NCBI RefSeq assembly: GCF_048771995.1
Contig: NC_133027.1
Location: 103,290,501-103,354,500 of the forward strand
Length of the DNA: 64,000 bases
DNA from: Taeniopygia guttata
Taxonomy: Eukaryota; Chordata; Aves; Passeriformes; Estrildidae
Direction: 5' to 3'
Shown here: piece after piece, positions 38,051-49,700 of the stretch
Numbering within the stretch: position 1 is the first letter of the stretch
How the letters are laid out: each line of letters starts with the position of its first letter
Program-made: the position numbers and the translations under genes
Notes under the pieces: generated by a model
The model's database searches: none
Told to the model about the DNA's origin: nothing
Seen by the model: the letters and a program-made list of their open reading frames with translations, nothing else

Positions 38051-41000
38051 CTGGAAGGAGGGGAAAGAAAAAAAAACCAACTTACAGTCAAAACATTCCT
38101 TTCAGTGCTTCCACCTTGAGTATATTCACATAACAGTAGAAAAACACTGTGGTTTCTTACTACAGCTTACAAAGTGCTAAGGAAAGACAGACCCAGCCTG
38201 GGTGCTGGAACAGGGCAAGTGCTTTACAACCTGTGCCTTGACCACACTGCAATTCCTTTAATGGCCCTGGAGACCAGGAGGTGCCACTAGCCCTCAGAGT
38301 CCTCTAGGAGCCCAGGGCTGCAGGCATGGATGGCTGTGTCCCCATGGTGGCCTCTTCCACCCTGGGCTGCCTCTGATGGGAAGGGCCAAAATGGACTCTG
38401 CACGGTGAGATCAGAGAAAATGAAAGCACTGAGTGCCAAGAGGAGCTGGGAAAACCCAGTGCCTGGCACTGCTGGTGAGAGAAGGGCACAGGGAAAAGCC
38501 ATTTATCCAGGCTTGCACAGCACATCCAGTGCTCTCCTCCAGGCCTGCCAGGGCTTGTAGCCACCTTCTCAGAAGCCCAAGAGCTCAGGAGGAGGAAGCA
38601 TCATGCTTGAAGCCAAATTCATTTTATCACCAGACCACTGCCTTTGGTTATCCCTGACCTAGCTGCTTTTGAGCTAAGGCTTCTCTGGCAATAAATAAGC
38701 TACTGTTAACTGCAGGGGAGTTTTGAGTTGCTCTGCAGCATACATGTGATGGATGCAAGACTCCTGTGTGACATTTTTTGATAACTGTGTGTCTCAAGTG
38801 TCCCTGCCTCTAAGCCTCCCCATCCCAAAGAGAAGAGAGCTAGAGGTTCAGAGCCAGCCCACTGAAAACCTGCAGATGGATGTCTCGCAGCTGGCCCAAG
38901 GCTCAGCATCCACCCACTCAATCTCACCTCCCTGGGAAAGCTTTCGAGCAAACTTCAAAGCCTCCACGTGCCTTAAAAAGCAGCAGGGAGAGCCTCTCAT
39001 GCAATGTTCTTCTGGGCAGCCTGGCACTGCCTCTGCTCCCCTTTGCTGCAGAACTTTGGGCTCCTTGCCCTCCCTCACACCACCTCTCACAGAGTGAAGC
39101 AGGCACAGTCCTAACACAGTATTGCAGCCAAACTCCAGCCAAGTTGTCCAACCCCAGCTGTCATTCTGCTCATCTCTTGTTGCCCCAAATCCCGTGGTCC
39201 TGGGTTTTGGAATAAATGTTGCTGTCCCATTGCTCTGTCCCATTTTCAGGGGTGAGACTGTCACATTGCTGTTGCTAAGAATGAATGTCTATTCAACCAG
39301 ATCTGCCTACACCTGGCAAAACCTGTGAGCCTCAAAATGAAGATTCTCAGCATGAAGAAGATCCTTAAGTTCAGGGGAAACATCAGAGAGGCTGCAGGAT
39401 GGCACAGGGCCCAAAAATTATTCCACAAAAGCCAGGGGTTACCCCTTTTCAGAACTACTCTGCACCTGGCTTTCTCAGGCGCTGACTCAGAGGAGATCTG
39501 GGAAAAACCAAGCCCAAAACTCCCCACATTGTCCCGCTTAGTCTCTGCTAACTGCTGGCAGATCCTTCCACAGTGAGAAAGAAAAAAGCCTGTGATAAAC
39601 CTTCAGAGCTGAGCAACTGACTCAGCCACAGTGGCAGTGTGCTGCAAAACTGACACTCACCCCAAAAGCTGACTCCTGGCTACGAGAGCACTGTGGTGTG
39701 AGGTAACATCCAAAACCAGAGAGAAAGGATCCCTGTCCTCCAGTGTTTGCACTGGGGACACAATAAAAGCACACCACATTGTAATATTAAGAGCTTCTGG
39801 AAGAATCAGTTACTTTCATTTTATCTGTCTGAACACCCACTGTCACTTTTCAAAGCATACAAGTGTAACAGCTAGCCAAGCTGAGCTCTCATGCTTGCAG
39901 GTTCCCAAGTTCCTAAGAAGCCTTTTCAGCTGGGTATGCCTGGGAACCCCACTGCTGAGTGGCAGCGCCCACACCACAACTCTAGAACTCATTTAAGCCA
40001 GCATTGCCACTGCATGGTCCCCTCCTCTTCCATCACCTTCTGCCTCGTAAGACAGCAAGAATTCATCCACTGGCACAGCAAATGTGATAAGCTTAACACT
40101 AATACAGAAGAAAATGGTTCTGGTTTAGCCCAAAGGAGCCCTGTGATCTCATTCTTTGGGTGGTCACAGGAAGCGCAAAAGAGGGAGGATGAGGTGAGGG
40201 CTGGACCATGTCTCTCTCTTCCTAGCAGTGTTGCTGAAGGCAGAGCTGCACTGTCCAAGAGCAGCAACAGTGTCTGGGAGTTCCCAACTAGGCATCCCAC
40301 AGCTCTCTGTGCAGGATTATGTGAAGAAAGGCCCACTCCTGCTTAAGAATTCCCATTCATTGTAAAGTCCCGTGCTTGGTACCCAAGCCATGCCTGCAAA
40401 GCACCAAGTATCCATTCACCTCGTGAAGTTTATCTGCTTTCTGAGTTTGCTTCTTCCGGCTCCTCTGTGCAGCAACTCGATTTTTTTCTCTCCTCCTTAC
40501 TTTTCTGTCATCTTCTTCACGACTCTGGAAGACATCAACCAGAAACACTTCGCTAGTTTGCAAGGTGCACACAGAAGATGTCCGAAGTCGAGCGTGTAAC
40601 TTTCAGAGAACGAACACTTCCAATTTTACAGCGCTGATCCTCGGTCTCCCAGAGACCTCACGGTCTCTGCAAAGAGCATCATATCCCTCTGCCCCGCTGC
40701 ACAGGCAGAACCGAAGCAGAGGGGTGGAAGCCGGCAGGCTGCCCGGGGGATGCCGCAGAGCCCCGCGGGCAGGGGCACCGCTACTGATGGGGGAAGCTGG
40801 GTACCCGAGCGGGGACCGGCGCTCCCGCTCTGCCCGGCGGGCAGCGCTTTACACCTGCGGCCGACGGGGCGGAGGTGCGAGCAGCGCGGAGGAAAGCCCT
40901 GCTCCCTTCCCGGCTGCCCGCGGCTGGGGAAAAGCCGCTGCCCGCGCCGGGCCCCGGCGCTTTCCGCGCACCGCCCGCGCTCCCGCCTGGGAAGAGCCAG

Positions 41001-41219
41001 CACGGCGGCCGCCTCCCGGGAAAAGAAGGGCCGATGCCCGGGGGCAGCGAGCATCCCTCCGCGGCGCTGCCCGGCGTGACTCAGCCCCACGTGCCCGCCC
41101 GCCCGCAGCCCATCCCCGCAGCCCATCCCCGCCGGTCCTACCTGCTGGCCGCCCTCGGCCGCCGCGCCCCGGGACAGCGCGCTGGCCCCCGCCGCCGCCG
41201 CGGGGCCGGCGCACGACAT
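37865..41219 (-). CDS. BATF3: BATF3, basic leucine zipper ATF-like transcription factor 3 (3 exons, 122 aa)
   Basis: Small bZIP factor of the AP-1 superfamily. It pairs with JUN proteins and acts with IRF factors, and in mammals it is needed for CD8a/CD103-type dendritic cells. Minus-strand exons are 41219-41142, 40524-40420 and 38050-37865, all phase 0 with GT/AG introns. The product is 122 aa against 127 in human. Residues 1-26 are Ala/Gly-rich. Residues 29-55 are the basic region, with the N41-to-R49 signature. Leucines 59, 66, 73, 80 and 87 form the zipper. The tail holds CPLLHCTMNFV and ends SCLPR, as in mammals. There is no long activation domain, as expected for BATF proteins. The start ATG has G at -3 and lies in a CpG island. 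Confidence 0.96.
38051..40419 (-). other. BATF3 intron 2
   Basis: A 2.4-kb GT/AG intron. It has moderately GC-rich stretches and several accidental open frames; no repeat or further exon was recognised. Confidence 0.8.
40420..40524 (-). CDS. BATF3: BATF3 exon 2, basic region (residues 27-61)
   Basis: Acceptor TTCCAG, donor GTGAATGG, 105 bp, phase 0 at both ends. Encodes SREEDDRKVRRREKNRVAAQ and the rest of the basic region, ending DKLHE. Confidence 0.97.
41077..41093. promoter_or_regulatory. AP-1 site next to an E-box in BATF3 intron 1
   Basis: A perfect TGACTCA (41077-41083) and a perfect CACGTG (41088-41093), four bases apart, about 50 bp inside intron 1 within the CpG island. Confidence 0.5.
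41142..41219 (-). CDS. BATF3: BATF3 exon 1 coding part (residues 1-26)
   Basis: ATG at 41219-41217; donor CAG|GTAGGACC at 41142/41141. Encodes MSCAGPAAAAGASALSRGAA and then AEGGQQ. The sequence is GC-rich and diverged from mammals, so this exon rests on its position, phase and clean donor. Confidence 0.85.
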
Positions 41220-41849
41220 CCCGGCGCCGCCGAGCCGCCCGCAGCGCTCCCCCGGCCCGCGGGGGAAGGAGTACAGCGGCGGGGCGGGCCGGGGCGGGCC
41301 GGGCGGGGGACGCGCCGCCCCGGGCCGGGGGTGCCGCCGCCAGGTGCCGGAGCGGCCCGGGCGGAGCCGCCGCCCACATGGCCGTCACATGGCGCACCGG
41401 GAACCCGCGACCACCCGGCCGCCCATCCCGCACCGCTCCCCCGCCGGGACCGCCCCCCGGGACCGCCGGATCTCGTCAGCCGCCGGCAGCCGGGGGAAAG
41501 TCCGGGGCACGGCGCTGCCGGGCAGGAGCTGCCTGAAAATCCCCCCGGAGAGCCCCAGCCCCGGGGTCGGCTGGGTTCGACGCCCCTCCGGGAGGCCCGA
41601 CTCGCTCGTTCGCCCGCAGAAATGAACTCCCCGCGGTTTCCCTCCTCTCCAGGCTGCCCCGGGACCGGGCTCGTCCCCGTGCGTCTCCCGCCGCTCACCT
41701 CCGGCCGCTCCTGCCCGCCGCGCTCCGCTGACATCGGCTCTCTGAAGCGGCGGCAGCTCCACATGCGGGACAGCCAGCTCAGGCCGGGATCGTGGGTGTG
41801 AGGACACGGCATCCGTGCTGGGATAAAGCGATTTTCACTTTCGCTACTC

Positions 41850-44800
41850 ACCCTGTTCCTTTAAATAATAAGGAAATGCGACAGACTTCTTGTAAAGGCA
41901 AAGCCAGACAAAGACTGTTGGAAATACAGTTGCTGCAGACAAAAATCTTTCTCTTCCACTATTCTGTTGAGAGTATTTTAACAGAACACTGTTTCTTTTA
42001 CATCTCGGAACACCTTCCTTGCATTTTAATTGCACAGTTATCTTGGCCTTATGCTCTGAAAGGGGGTGTTTGCACTGACAGCTACTTCAACATCCTTGCT
42101 CTCCTGCAAAAGGATTTATAACTCTTGTACCCTCCTGGCTGTGCTCAACTCACAGAGGTGAACACATGACCATGTGAGGAGGGTACGTGCCCCCAAACTG
42201 CAGGGCAGTCAGTCATAAAGCTCCAGGTATCTCAATAAATCAGATACTTCCCTATTTTTCTGGTTTCCTCAGCAGCTTGAGTCATCCAGTTTAGATGAAG
42301 TTAAAGAGTTGGCAAACTGAGTAAATACAGACTATCCTTCCAGGAAGATCTGGCTAACAGTTCATGCTAAAGGTGAGGGAACCATGTTCCCCAGAGTCCA
42401 TGAGTCAAAATGATGTCTGTGCCGTGGCACAGGTTTCCTGGTAGGATCTGGGACTGTGACTAAAAGACTTGAGCACGACTTCCTTGAAGTGCTTCTTCCC
42501 AGCTCTTCCACCTCAAAGCAGCTTCTGTCTCCACCCTCCAGGCTATCCATGCATTTATTTGATTTTGCACTTTTCAAAGAGCTTCTCCAACCCTGGAGGA
42601 CCAAGTCCCTGTGAGTCTTCCCACCCTATCAGCCATGGGAAGGTGGCTGGTGACCACAGCTGGAAGCACGGTCTTGCCAAAATATCCTGACCTAACCTGC
42701 AGCCCCAGACTGTGCTGGGTCTCCCAAGCATTTCACAGGGCATTCCCTGGTTTCTTCAAAAGCAGTCTTGCTTCTTTCTCTCTTTGTCATCTAATGTGCC
42801 AAGAGCAAGATGTTCACTGAGGGCTGCTCATGGAGGCAGCAGTAAGGTGTGGGTTCAGTGCCATTCTCCAGCTGAGGGGATCCAAACCAACACCTCCTGG
42901 AAAGCAGTCCTGACCACCAGGCAGAAAGTTGTTAGAGAATGAATTGCTCTCAACTGCTCCTTTGAAACAGCCTAATCTTGCATTAACTACACCTCATGCA
43001 GCTAAAGGAAATCAGTACATGAGGACATGAGCAGGACAGTTGCTTAAAAAGAGAGCACTGGGATCTTGCTGCCTTTGTAGCTTAAGCTCAGTTGAAATAA
43101 ACAGGACTAGAAGCCAGTATTTTCACAAACTCGGGGAACAGGTATGTTCTCTTGCTATGAATCGTGGATAAAACACCTCAACAGCCCTCTGGAGTGATCT
43201 GTGGGAAAGAAGCTCCCCTTCCACAGAGGGACTTTGAACTCCATGCTCTAGGAGCAATGCTGCTGCAAATGGCACCTGCACCAGCTACCTGACAGCTTCA
43301 AATCATGAGCAGCTCACCAAGAATTTATAGTCCTGAATAAATATCCACTTCACTGAATAATTCCCAGCAGCTGCAGAATAAGGTTTCCAGGATAACACAA
43401 GCATGGGACAAGCCAGGGGACAGTCCCCTTGAGCCTGAATAGTCTGTTCTTGTTCAGAACAAATGACAAAGGAAATGACAAGTCAAAATTTGCTTGTGGG
43501 AACAAGTTTCTACTTAGTATTAAAGCTATCTCTGGTACATCTGTAGAAATGCCTACACAGTAATTCCAGGTAGTGCAGCAGCGAAGGCAGAGCGTTTCTG
43601 CGCAGGAGAGAAAACCAGCCCAAAAAGCAGCCTAGTCAGCTGAGCTTAATTTTATAATGGCATTTTATCAGTGATTTTTGTCTGCACTGAAGCAGCCTAC
43701 ACACATGCATACTAGTTTCTGATCACAGCTTAGCACAGCATGGCTCTTCTGGAGAATGGTACATGTCAGAACTGGGTCTCAGAGCATCCAGGCTTCCAAA
43801 CAGATGTCAGTGTCCACGTGAAGATTTCTGGAAGAGGAGCTTCCCCTTTACAGTTCGTAATCCCCTTTGTTCAGAAAGTAAACACAGCAAAACCATGCGT
43901 AGATACAGCTCCAATTTGCAAGTTTTTCTTGGCTGGGGATGGCCTAGCCTCACGAGCAAAAAGCACATTGCAGACAGGACAAACTAACAGTGAGATGTTC
44001 TGTCTTGTCCCCAAAAGCCAAGAAATTCAAACTCAGTTTGCAAATGAACCCAAGCATACATCACCACTGAGCTGTCTTACAAAATTCAAAGGCTATATAA
44101 AGAAAAACTACCAGACATTTCTTGATGCAATACCAATTCACCCCAAGTTAAAAATAAGAAGCTTGGCTGTTGTGCCATTTCAGTAGAAGTCTGATTAGAC
44201 ATGTCTTGCACAACACTGCCAATTCCTATGAAAAGTTAACTGAAGGACAAAAGGCTACTGCGGTGGGGAAAAAATGAAATGTTTTATATATTTCTGCCAA
44301 TGGGAGGGACAGCTAGTTGCAGGCATCACTGGCTGTAGAATTTTTTAATAACCATTGGTCAAACTGCTGAACATTCATGTTTAGCTCATCATAGAACTTG
44401 CATTTAAAGGGAGGTTCTCTTTCCAGTGCTGCTTCACCAAAAGTAGCCATCAGATTTTTAAATTCCTACTTTATACGCTGCACTTGGAATCCTGATTGCT
44501 TTATATTTTTCTTTACACAGTCCACTTGGCCAGTATTTCCACATGCATTTCTCTTCTTCCACCCAGTTGCAGTTGCAACACAGGCTATGGAACAAAATAT
44601 CAACTGCTCTGAGGGCATCCATTCTCACTTACTTGAAATCCTGTGCAGACCAACTATCCCTTAGCCTCTAAACAGAAACATGCACTGTAGCGTGAACCTC
44701 TGGATTTATTTATTAAGTCTTAGACCACAGTGCTTTCCCTTTTTATTTCTTAGGGCATTTATCCTACCCCAGCTATTTCTGACAGAACTTCTTCAAAGAG

Positions 44801-45254
44801 ATGCCTCTATTTTCTGTACTTGCCTGTCATTTGCAGAGAAGAGCAGAGTATCTTCCTATTAGCAGAGGAAATGGCCAAATACTGTAATAGTTGCCATGCA
44901 AAATCTTGCAGCGCTCACCTTAGCCTAGCAACACCCAGGATCTGTATGAAGAAAGCCGTAGCAGGGATTTTCAACGCCGCACACAGCACGGGCACTCAAA
45001 ATAGCAAGTGGCTGTGTGAGAAGCCATCTGAGCCACAAGTTCCACAGCCCTGCAGCTCCAGTCCCTCTCACATCCTGTCCTCTCTTACACGAGAAGCTTT
45101 GCAGCCCCGAGATTAATAACACTTGTGAGTTCAAAGGCAGTAAATGGAACTACTTCAGTTACTCAAGCCAGAATTTAACACAGATGTCCTCTGAAGTACG
45201 CTCACTGCTCAGCCACCATCTATTCCAGAATTAGAACTGACAATATTATCTGGA
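41850..45254. other. Intergenic between BATF3 and NSL1, nothing recognised
   Basis: About 3.4 kb. A 148-codon plus-strand open frame (43,740-44,186) shows no family resemblance. No repeat was recognised. Confidence 0.45.
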
Positions 45255-46490
45255 GCTTTGATCTTCCTTAATTGATTTAATTTACTTCATATAAAAACAC
45301 ACATTTCTATATACAAGGTCAGGAAAAATATTTACATATGATTACATATACAAAGTCTCAGTACAGATGCTCACTTTTACAAAATAAATGATGCTAAAAT
45401 CTGTTTTCTTGAGAATTTGGTCTCTTAGACATTAGGTCAGACCTGTCTTCTTAGCACCAAACATGTCATTAATAATGTTCCTAAAACCCCCCTGCACTTA
45501 CTGTAACAAATATGTTACATACTAGACAGGGGTATTTACTGCAGGCACATGCAACCATAAACTAGAAAAAGTTATAAATGGTTAAGGCACAGTGCTCAAT
45601 TTAGTACTAATTTGCAATCTTCTAGGTACTAATGAGTAAAGAAAACAGAAGTAAGCTAGCTCAAGTGAATAGCATTTACTGCTAGCCTCTACTGATCTTT
45701 AAAGTTTAGTCAAACAATACAAATGCAAACATAACCCAAGTCAAGATCCTTTCTTCGTTAGAATATTGCTCAGGAAAACCCCAAGCTGTGTAATTGGATT
45801 ACATGAAATGATATATCAGACCCTACGATGCTGATGGTTGAATTTCTGTTCAGAAGAGCACACTGCAAGTAAATATATACAATTATTAAAAATCCAAGTT
45901 TCAACAAACATGACTATAAATAAGCCTAGATGACCTACATTCAGGAAAGGTAGAATAGCAAGGACGAATGTCACATGTGTGTGCGGACTTCCTAAAATTC
46001 CAGCATTGCATCAAATTTGGTGATTTCAATATGCTGCAGTGTCAATTAATTCATTAACATACAAGCCATATACGTCAGTAATTAGTGAAGGTGCATTAGG
46101 AGAACTAGACATTCTCCAATCTCTTTAGAGACATACTGAATGTAAATGAGCAGTTAGTGGTTTCCTAAAAGACTGCCCACATACATAAAGCATGCACACA
46201 AACTCTGAGAAGCACAAGGACTCAAGCTAAAAACTGCAATATAAGAGCAAAAAATGAGTTAAGTGGCAAATACACTTGCTGGATATTGTATGCTGCTGGT
46301 ATGTATAGGCTTTCATATATCATCAGTATGACAGCAAAAGTAAAAATATTTAAGAGGCCAAAGACTAATTAAAGAAGCTCCCATGTATAGTACTGTGGGG
46401 AGATGAGTTCTAAGAAAAAAGATGGAACAAAAGTACAACTGAGATTGCAATGTGAAAACACAAAATGTGTTTTGAATGTGAATGAGAAAT
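45255..46490 (-). other. NSL1: Probable NSL1 3' UTR
   Basis: AT-rich sequence below the stop. No minus-strand AATAAA lies between 46,490 and 45,240; the first usable signal is ATTAAA at 45281-45276, giving a UTR of about 1.2 kb. A longer UTR, using a minus-strand AATAAA near 44,700, is also possible. Confidence 0.4.
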
Positions 46491-46769
46491 TCATGCACTG
46501 AGACTGATCTTCCTCCGCCGCAGTGGGTAGCGCCTTCTCTCGGGGGAATCTGCAGCTTTTCTTCTTTTCAGCAAAACATAAGCATTTTTACTGGAAACAG
46601 TTCCTGTTGGTGTGACTTCTCCTGGTGGTACTGAATTTTGGACATTGTTTTCCTCCTTCGCCTTGCAACCAGAAAAGACTTCTTGCCGCAGCTTGCAGAG
46701 TTCCAAGGTCGGTTGCAAAGTCAATGCTTGGGAAAAACCTTCTGCTTTTTCTATGAGTGCTGGAAGAGA
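46491..46769 (-). CDS. NSL1: NSL1 exon 6 (residues 167-258 and stop)
   Basis: Acceptor TTTTGCAG, then SLPALIEKAEGFSQALTLQP. It carries the PTLEL motif (residues 186-190) and the basic tail YPLRRRKISLSA, and stops with TGA at 46493-46491. Confidence 0.95.
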   Translation of the reverse strand, partial: SLPALIEKAEGFSQALTLQPTLELCKLRQEVFSGCKAKEENNVQNSVPPGEVTPTGTVSSKNAYVLLKRRKAADSPERRRYPLRRRKISLSA

Positions 46770-49700
46770 CTGCAAAAACAAACCCAAGTATCTCAGGTTA
46801 CATGAGAAAAGCAATGGACACCAGGCATACAATATGCTAATGAGATTCTGACAGGCACAAAAGCTTCACTGTCTGCAGAGGTGATGCTCAGGATGGCAGG
46901 TGAGGGTTGTGAACGCAGAGCTACCACCCCAATAGTGAAGTGTCTGCACACAGAAACCATGCAGAGTGCGCCAAGTTGAAGTGCTGCCTCATGACATCTC
47001 TAAGCTCAGGCAGTACCACAGGAACACCACAGCTGATGCCTAAGCAGGTTCTGAGGCAACAAAATGTCAAACTTCAGATGAAGTCATACAAGTCTTCAAA
47101 AGATGTTCTGTTTTTCAGACACTGCATGTTCCAAAATCTCAGTAGAAGTATTTCCTGGGTAATCTCCATTACTAGCTCATGAGGGGGAATGCTTTACAAA
47201 CACAATGCTTTATCTAGTTCCTAAGTACACACAGAGGCTTCTCTTCCACCAAACTATAAGGAAGATGAGCTGGAACTCCTGTTTTGTGACATATTACCTG
47301 ATCAAGAAGATAAAAACATACTTTTCTTGGAGCACACGGAGGTCTCACCTGCATTGCTTCGCTGATCTTTTTGGATGCCGCTTCTGTCGCCTGCTTCAGA
47401 TCTGCGATGTAAGCATCTACAGACAAACACAGCCCAAATCAGCTTCTGAAACTCTTTCCCCCATTATTCACTATCAGAAAACTGACAGAAAACCAGAAAG
47501 TCCCTGTATAAAACCTAAACCTGCAGCACATCCATTTTGCTGTAACACCGAGGATGACAGCTGGCATGGTTTATCTTACTAGTATTATTCTTTATCACTC
47601 AAATTGCAGTAGAGGCTAGCAGTCTCAACTACAGAAAGCCCCAAAGTTCCTACCTAGAAAACACAAAGCCACTATCTGAAATAGGAGAAAAGCTGTAAAG
47701 AAATAATTACACAGAAAGATTTGTTTTCAAAACTTTTAACCTCATATTACATCTGATAAAACCCACACAGAACACAGAGAATAGACATCACTGTAGAGAA
47801 CATGAGATTTAGAAAACCCATTTTAAGGAGGGCAAATAAATCATCCTATGTCTCCAACAAGTTGGCTTTTACAATAAAGGCTATTTTTTTCTTTCTGACT
47901 TAACTTACCAAGCATTAACACCAAAAAGAATCAAGCATAAATAAGATGAACTGCATTAATTCTGCTATGCTAATAAGGAAATAAAAAAACCCCCAGCTTT
48001 CAGGAACACTGCAGCAGGTAGTAGGTGCAGAACACCAGGGGGAATACAGCATATATTCGACTGTAATAGCAATATGATAAGATCACCAATACTTTAATTC
48101 TGTATTCAAAAGTTAAACTCTAGCCTATTATGAAACTGTTTTGCATGTTCTCCATGCACAAAACTTAAAATGAGCAGACTAGCATGCTTCTGGGAAGAAA
48201 GGAGCCTCACCTCCACTACTATTAGTTTTCTGCAGTGCCTGCAGTAGGACACGGTGTCAGGTGGAGCACACACCCCTGAGCCCTGTCAGGGTTACACACA
48301 GCAATCTGTTTTGAAGTCAATCTTACTAGTGCTGGTGAAGGTATTTTGAAGTCAGTCACTGCATTGTAGCTCAGGGTTACAGTGATTCCCTGCTGAAACA
48401 TGGTAACCACCAAGGGATGGTGCTTGTTGAACTGTCCATGTGTCCAATGTGCTGGTCAGAGCTGGTTTGATCTGATCCCTACATGAACATGGACACTAAA
48501 ATGCACCATCATTCACTTTGGAAGAATAAACAGTCCAGAAGCAACCTCTTTAAACTCATCTTAAAGCCCTATGGAAGGGCATTCTCTAAAAGGATATATC
48601 TACAATGAAGCATTCTTACAATAAAGCACTGGGATAAGGAGATTGGTGACCTTATGAAATTATAAGGATTAAGTAAAAGAAGAAATAATAATTTGGATTA
48701 TTGCACAGAAAGACTGATACACAGTTAAATTAAATTTGCCTGCAAGAGTTTGGCTTGACAGAGATGGCATTACATTCCTCAGAGTTCAAGGCTTTCCAAA
48801 ACATAGGGAAATGAAACAAGGAAATGAAAGGTATTGAGTAATCTAAACATTTTTGGTTTCTGGCCACTGTACTTGCTAAACTGGGATACATAAACTTCCC
48901 AAAGACTACATAATACCAAAATTCTCCATAAATTCCACAGTATCTTTGCTACAACTGTAACAACTGTTACCAAACCCAAAACCACAATATCATAGTGCAA
49001 GCTGCTACTAACTTGCAAGTAGTTGCCTGACATCAGAAAAGCCTGCATTTGGACACTAGAAACCAAACGGAACTCAGATATAAAGTGACCACTGCACTGC
49101 TCCTACTGGCTGCTTTGCTGCACAAGCTGGCACTGCTAGAAGCCATGTCTCCCATCTACAAAAATGTTTAGAATGAAGTCAGATCAGCAGGGTGAGAACT
49201 GGAAGATTCAGCTCAGCTCCTCAAACTCTGAGCACCACTGCCTGTTACGTCATGTGCAGTAATTCATAGTGAGGGTTCTCACTTTTCAAATCAGAAATGC
49301 ACGGCTGAATTCTGTCATTTTTCAATACTTAATAACAGGCAACACAAAGCTTCTCATTTATTAAGGCCAGTCTTAAAGGAGGACATCCCAATCATCCACT
49401 CCAAAATCCACCACCTTGTTCCAAGGAGTCTGTACAAGGCATCTCTCTGAGAATGCAAACTTACAATGTCGTTTGCAGTTCTGTTCCTTCATCACCCCTA
49501 CAAGTGACACAGGCAGGATGAAATCTATGTCCTACTTGGCAAGTTCAGAGAGTCAGCACTGCCACCACTGAGTCCTTCACTACAGCTTTCAATTTTCTGA
49601 AGGAACTGACTGATTAGGAAGAGAGGTTGAAGCATTTCTAGAAGCCATGCAAAAGGAACACAAGAACAGACTAAGTGTAATGTCAGTGATCCATCCAGTT

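Larger units (their letters stand above)
40640..41800. promoter_or_regulatory. BATF3: CpG island at the BATF3 promoter
   Basis: Dense CpG from about 40,640 to 41,800, covering BATF3 exon 1 and intron 1 and its upstream flank. The many long open frames on both strands here are caused by base composition. No TATA box was recognised; the transcription start is probably within a few hundred bp above 41,219. Confidence 0.8.

Noticed and set aside
39891-40346. 151-codon plus-strand open frame in BATF3 intron 2
   Set aside because: Antisense to BATF3, low-information translation, no splice or promoter support.
40565-41801. Open frames of 194-323 codons around the BATF3 promoter on both strands
   Set aside because: GC-rich composition removes stop codons; the translations are Arg/Pro/Ala-rich with no family resemblance. 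Only the 26-codon BATF3 exon 1 is supported by splicing and phase.
43740-44186. 148-codon plus-strand open frame between BATF3 and NSL1
   Set aside because: No recognisable domain, no promoter or splice context; expected by chance in this much sequence.
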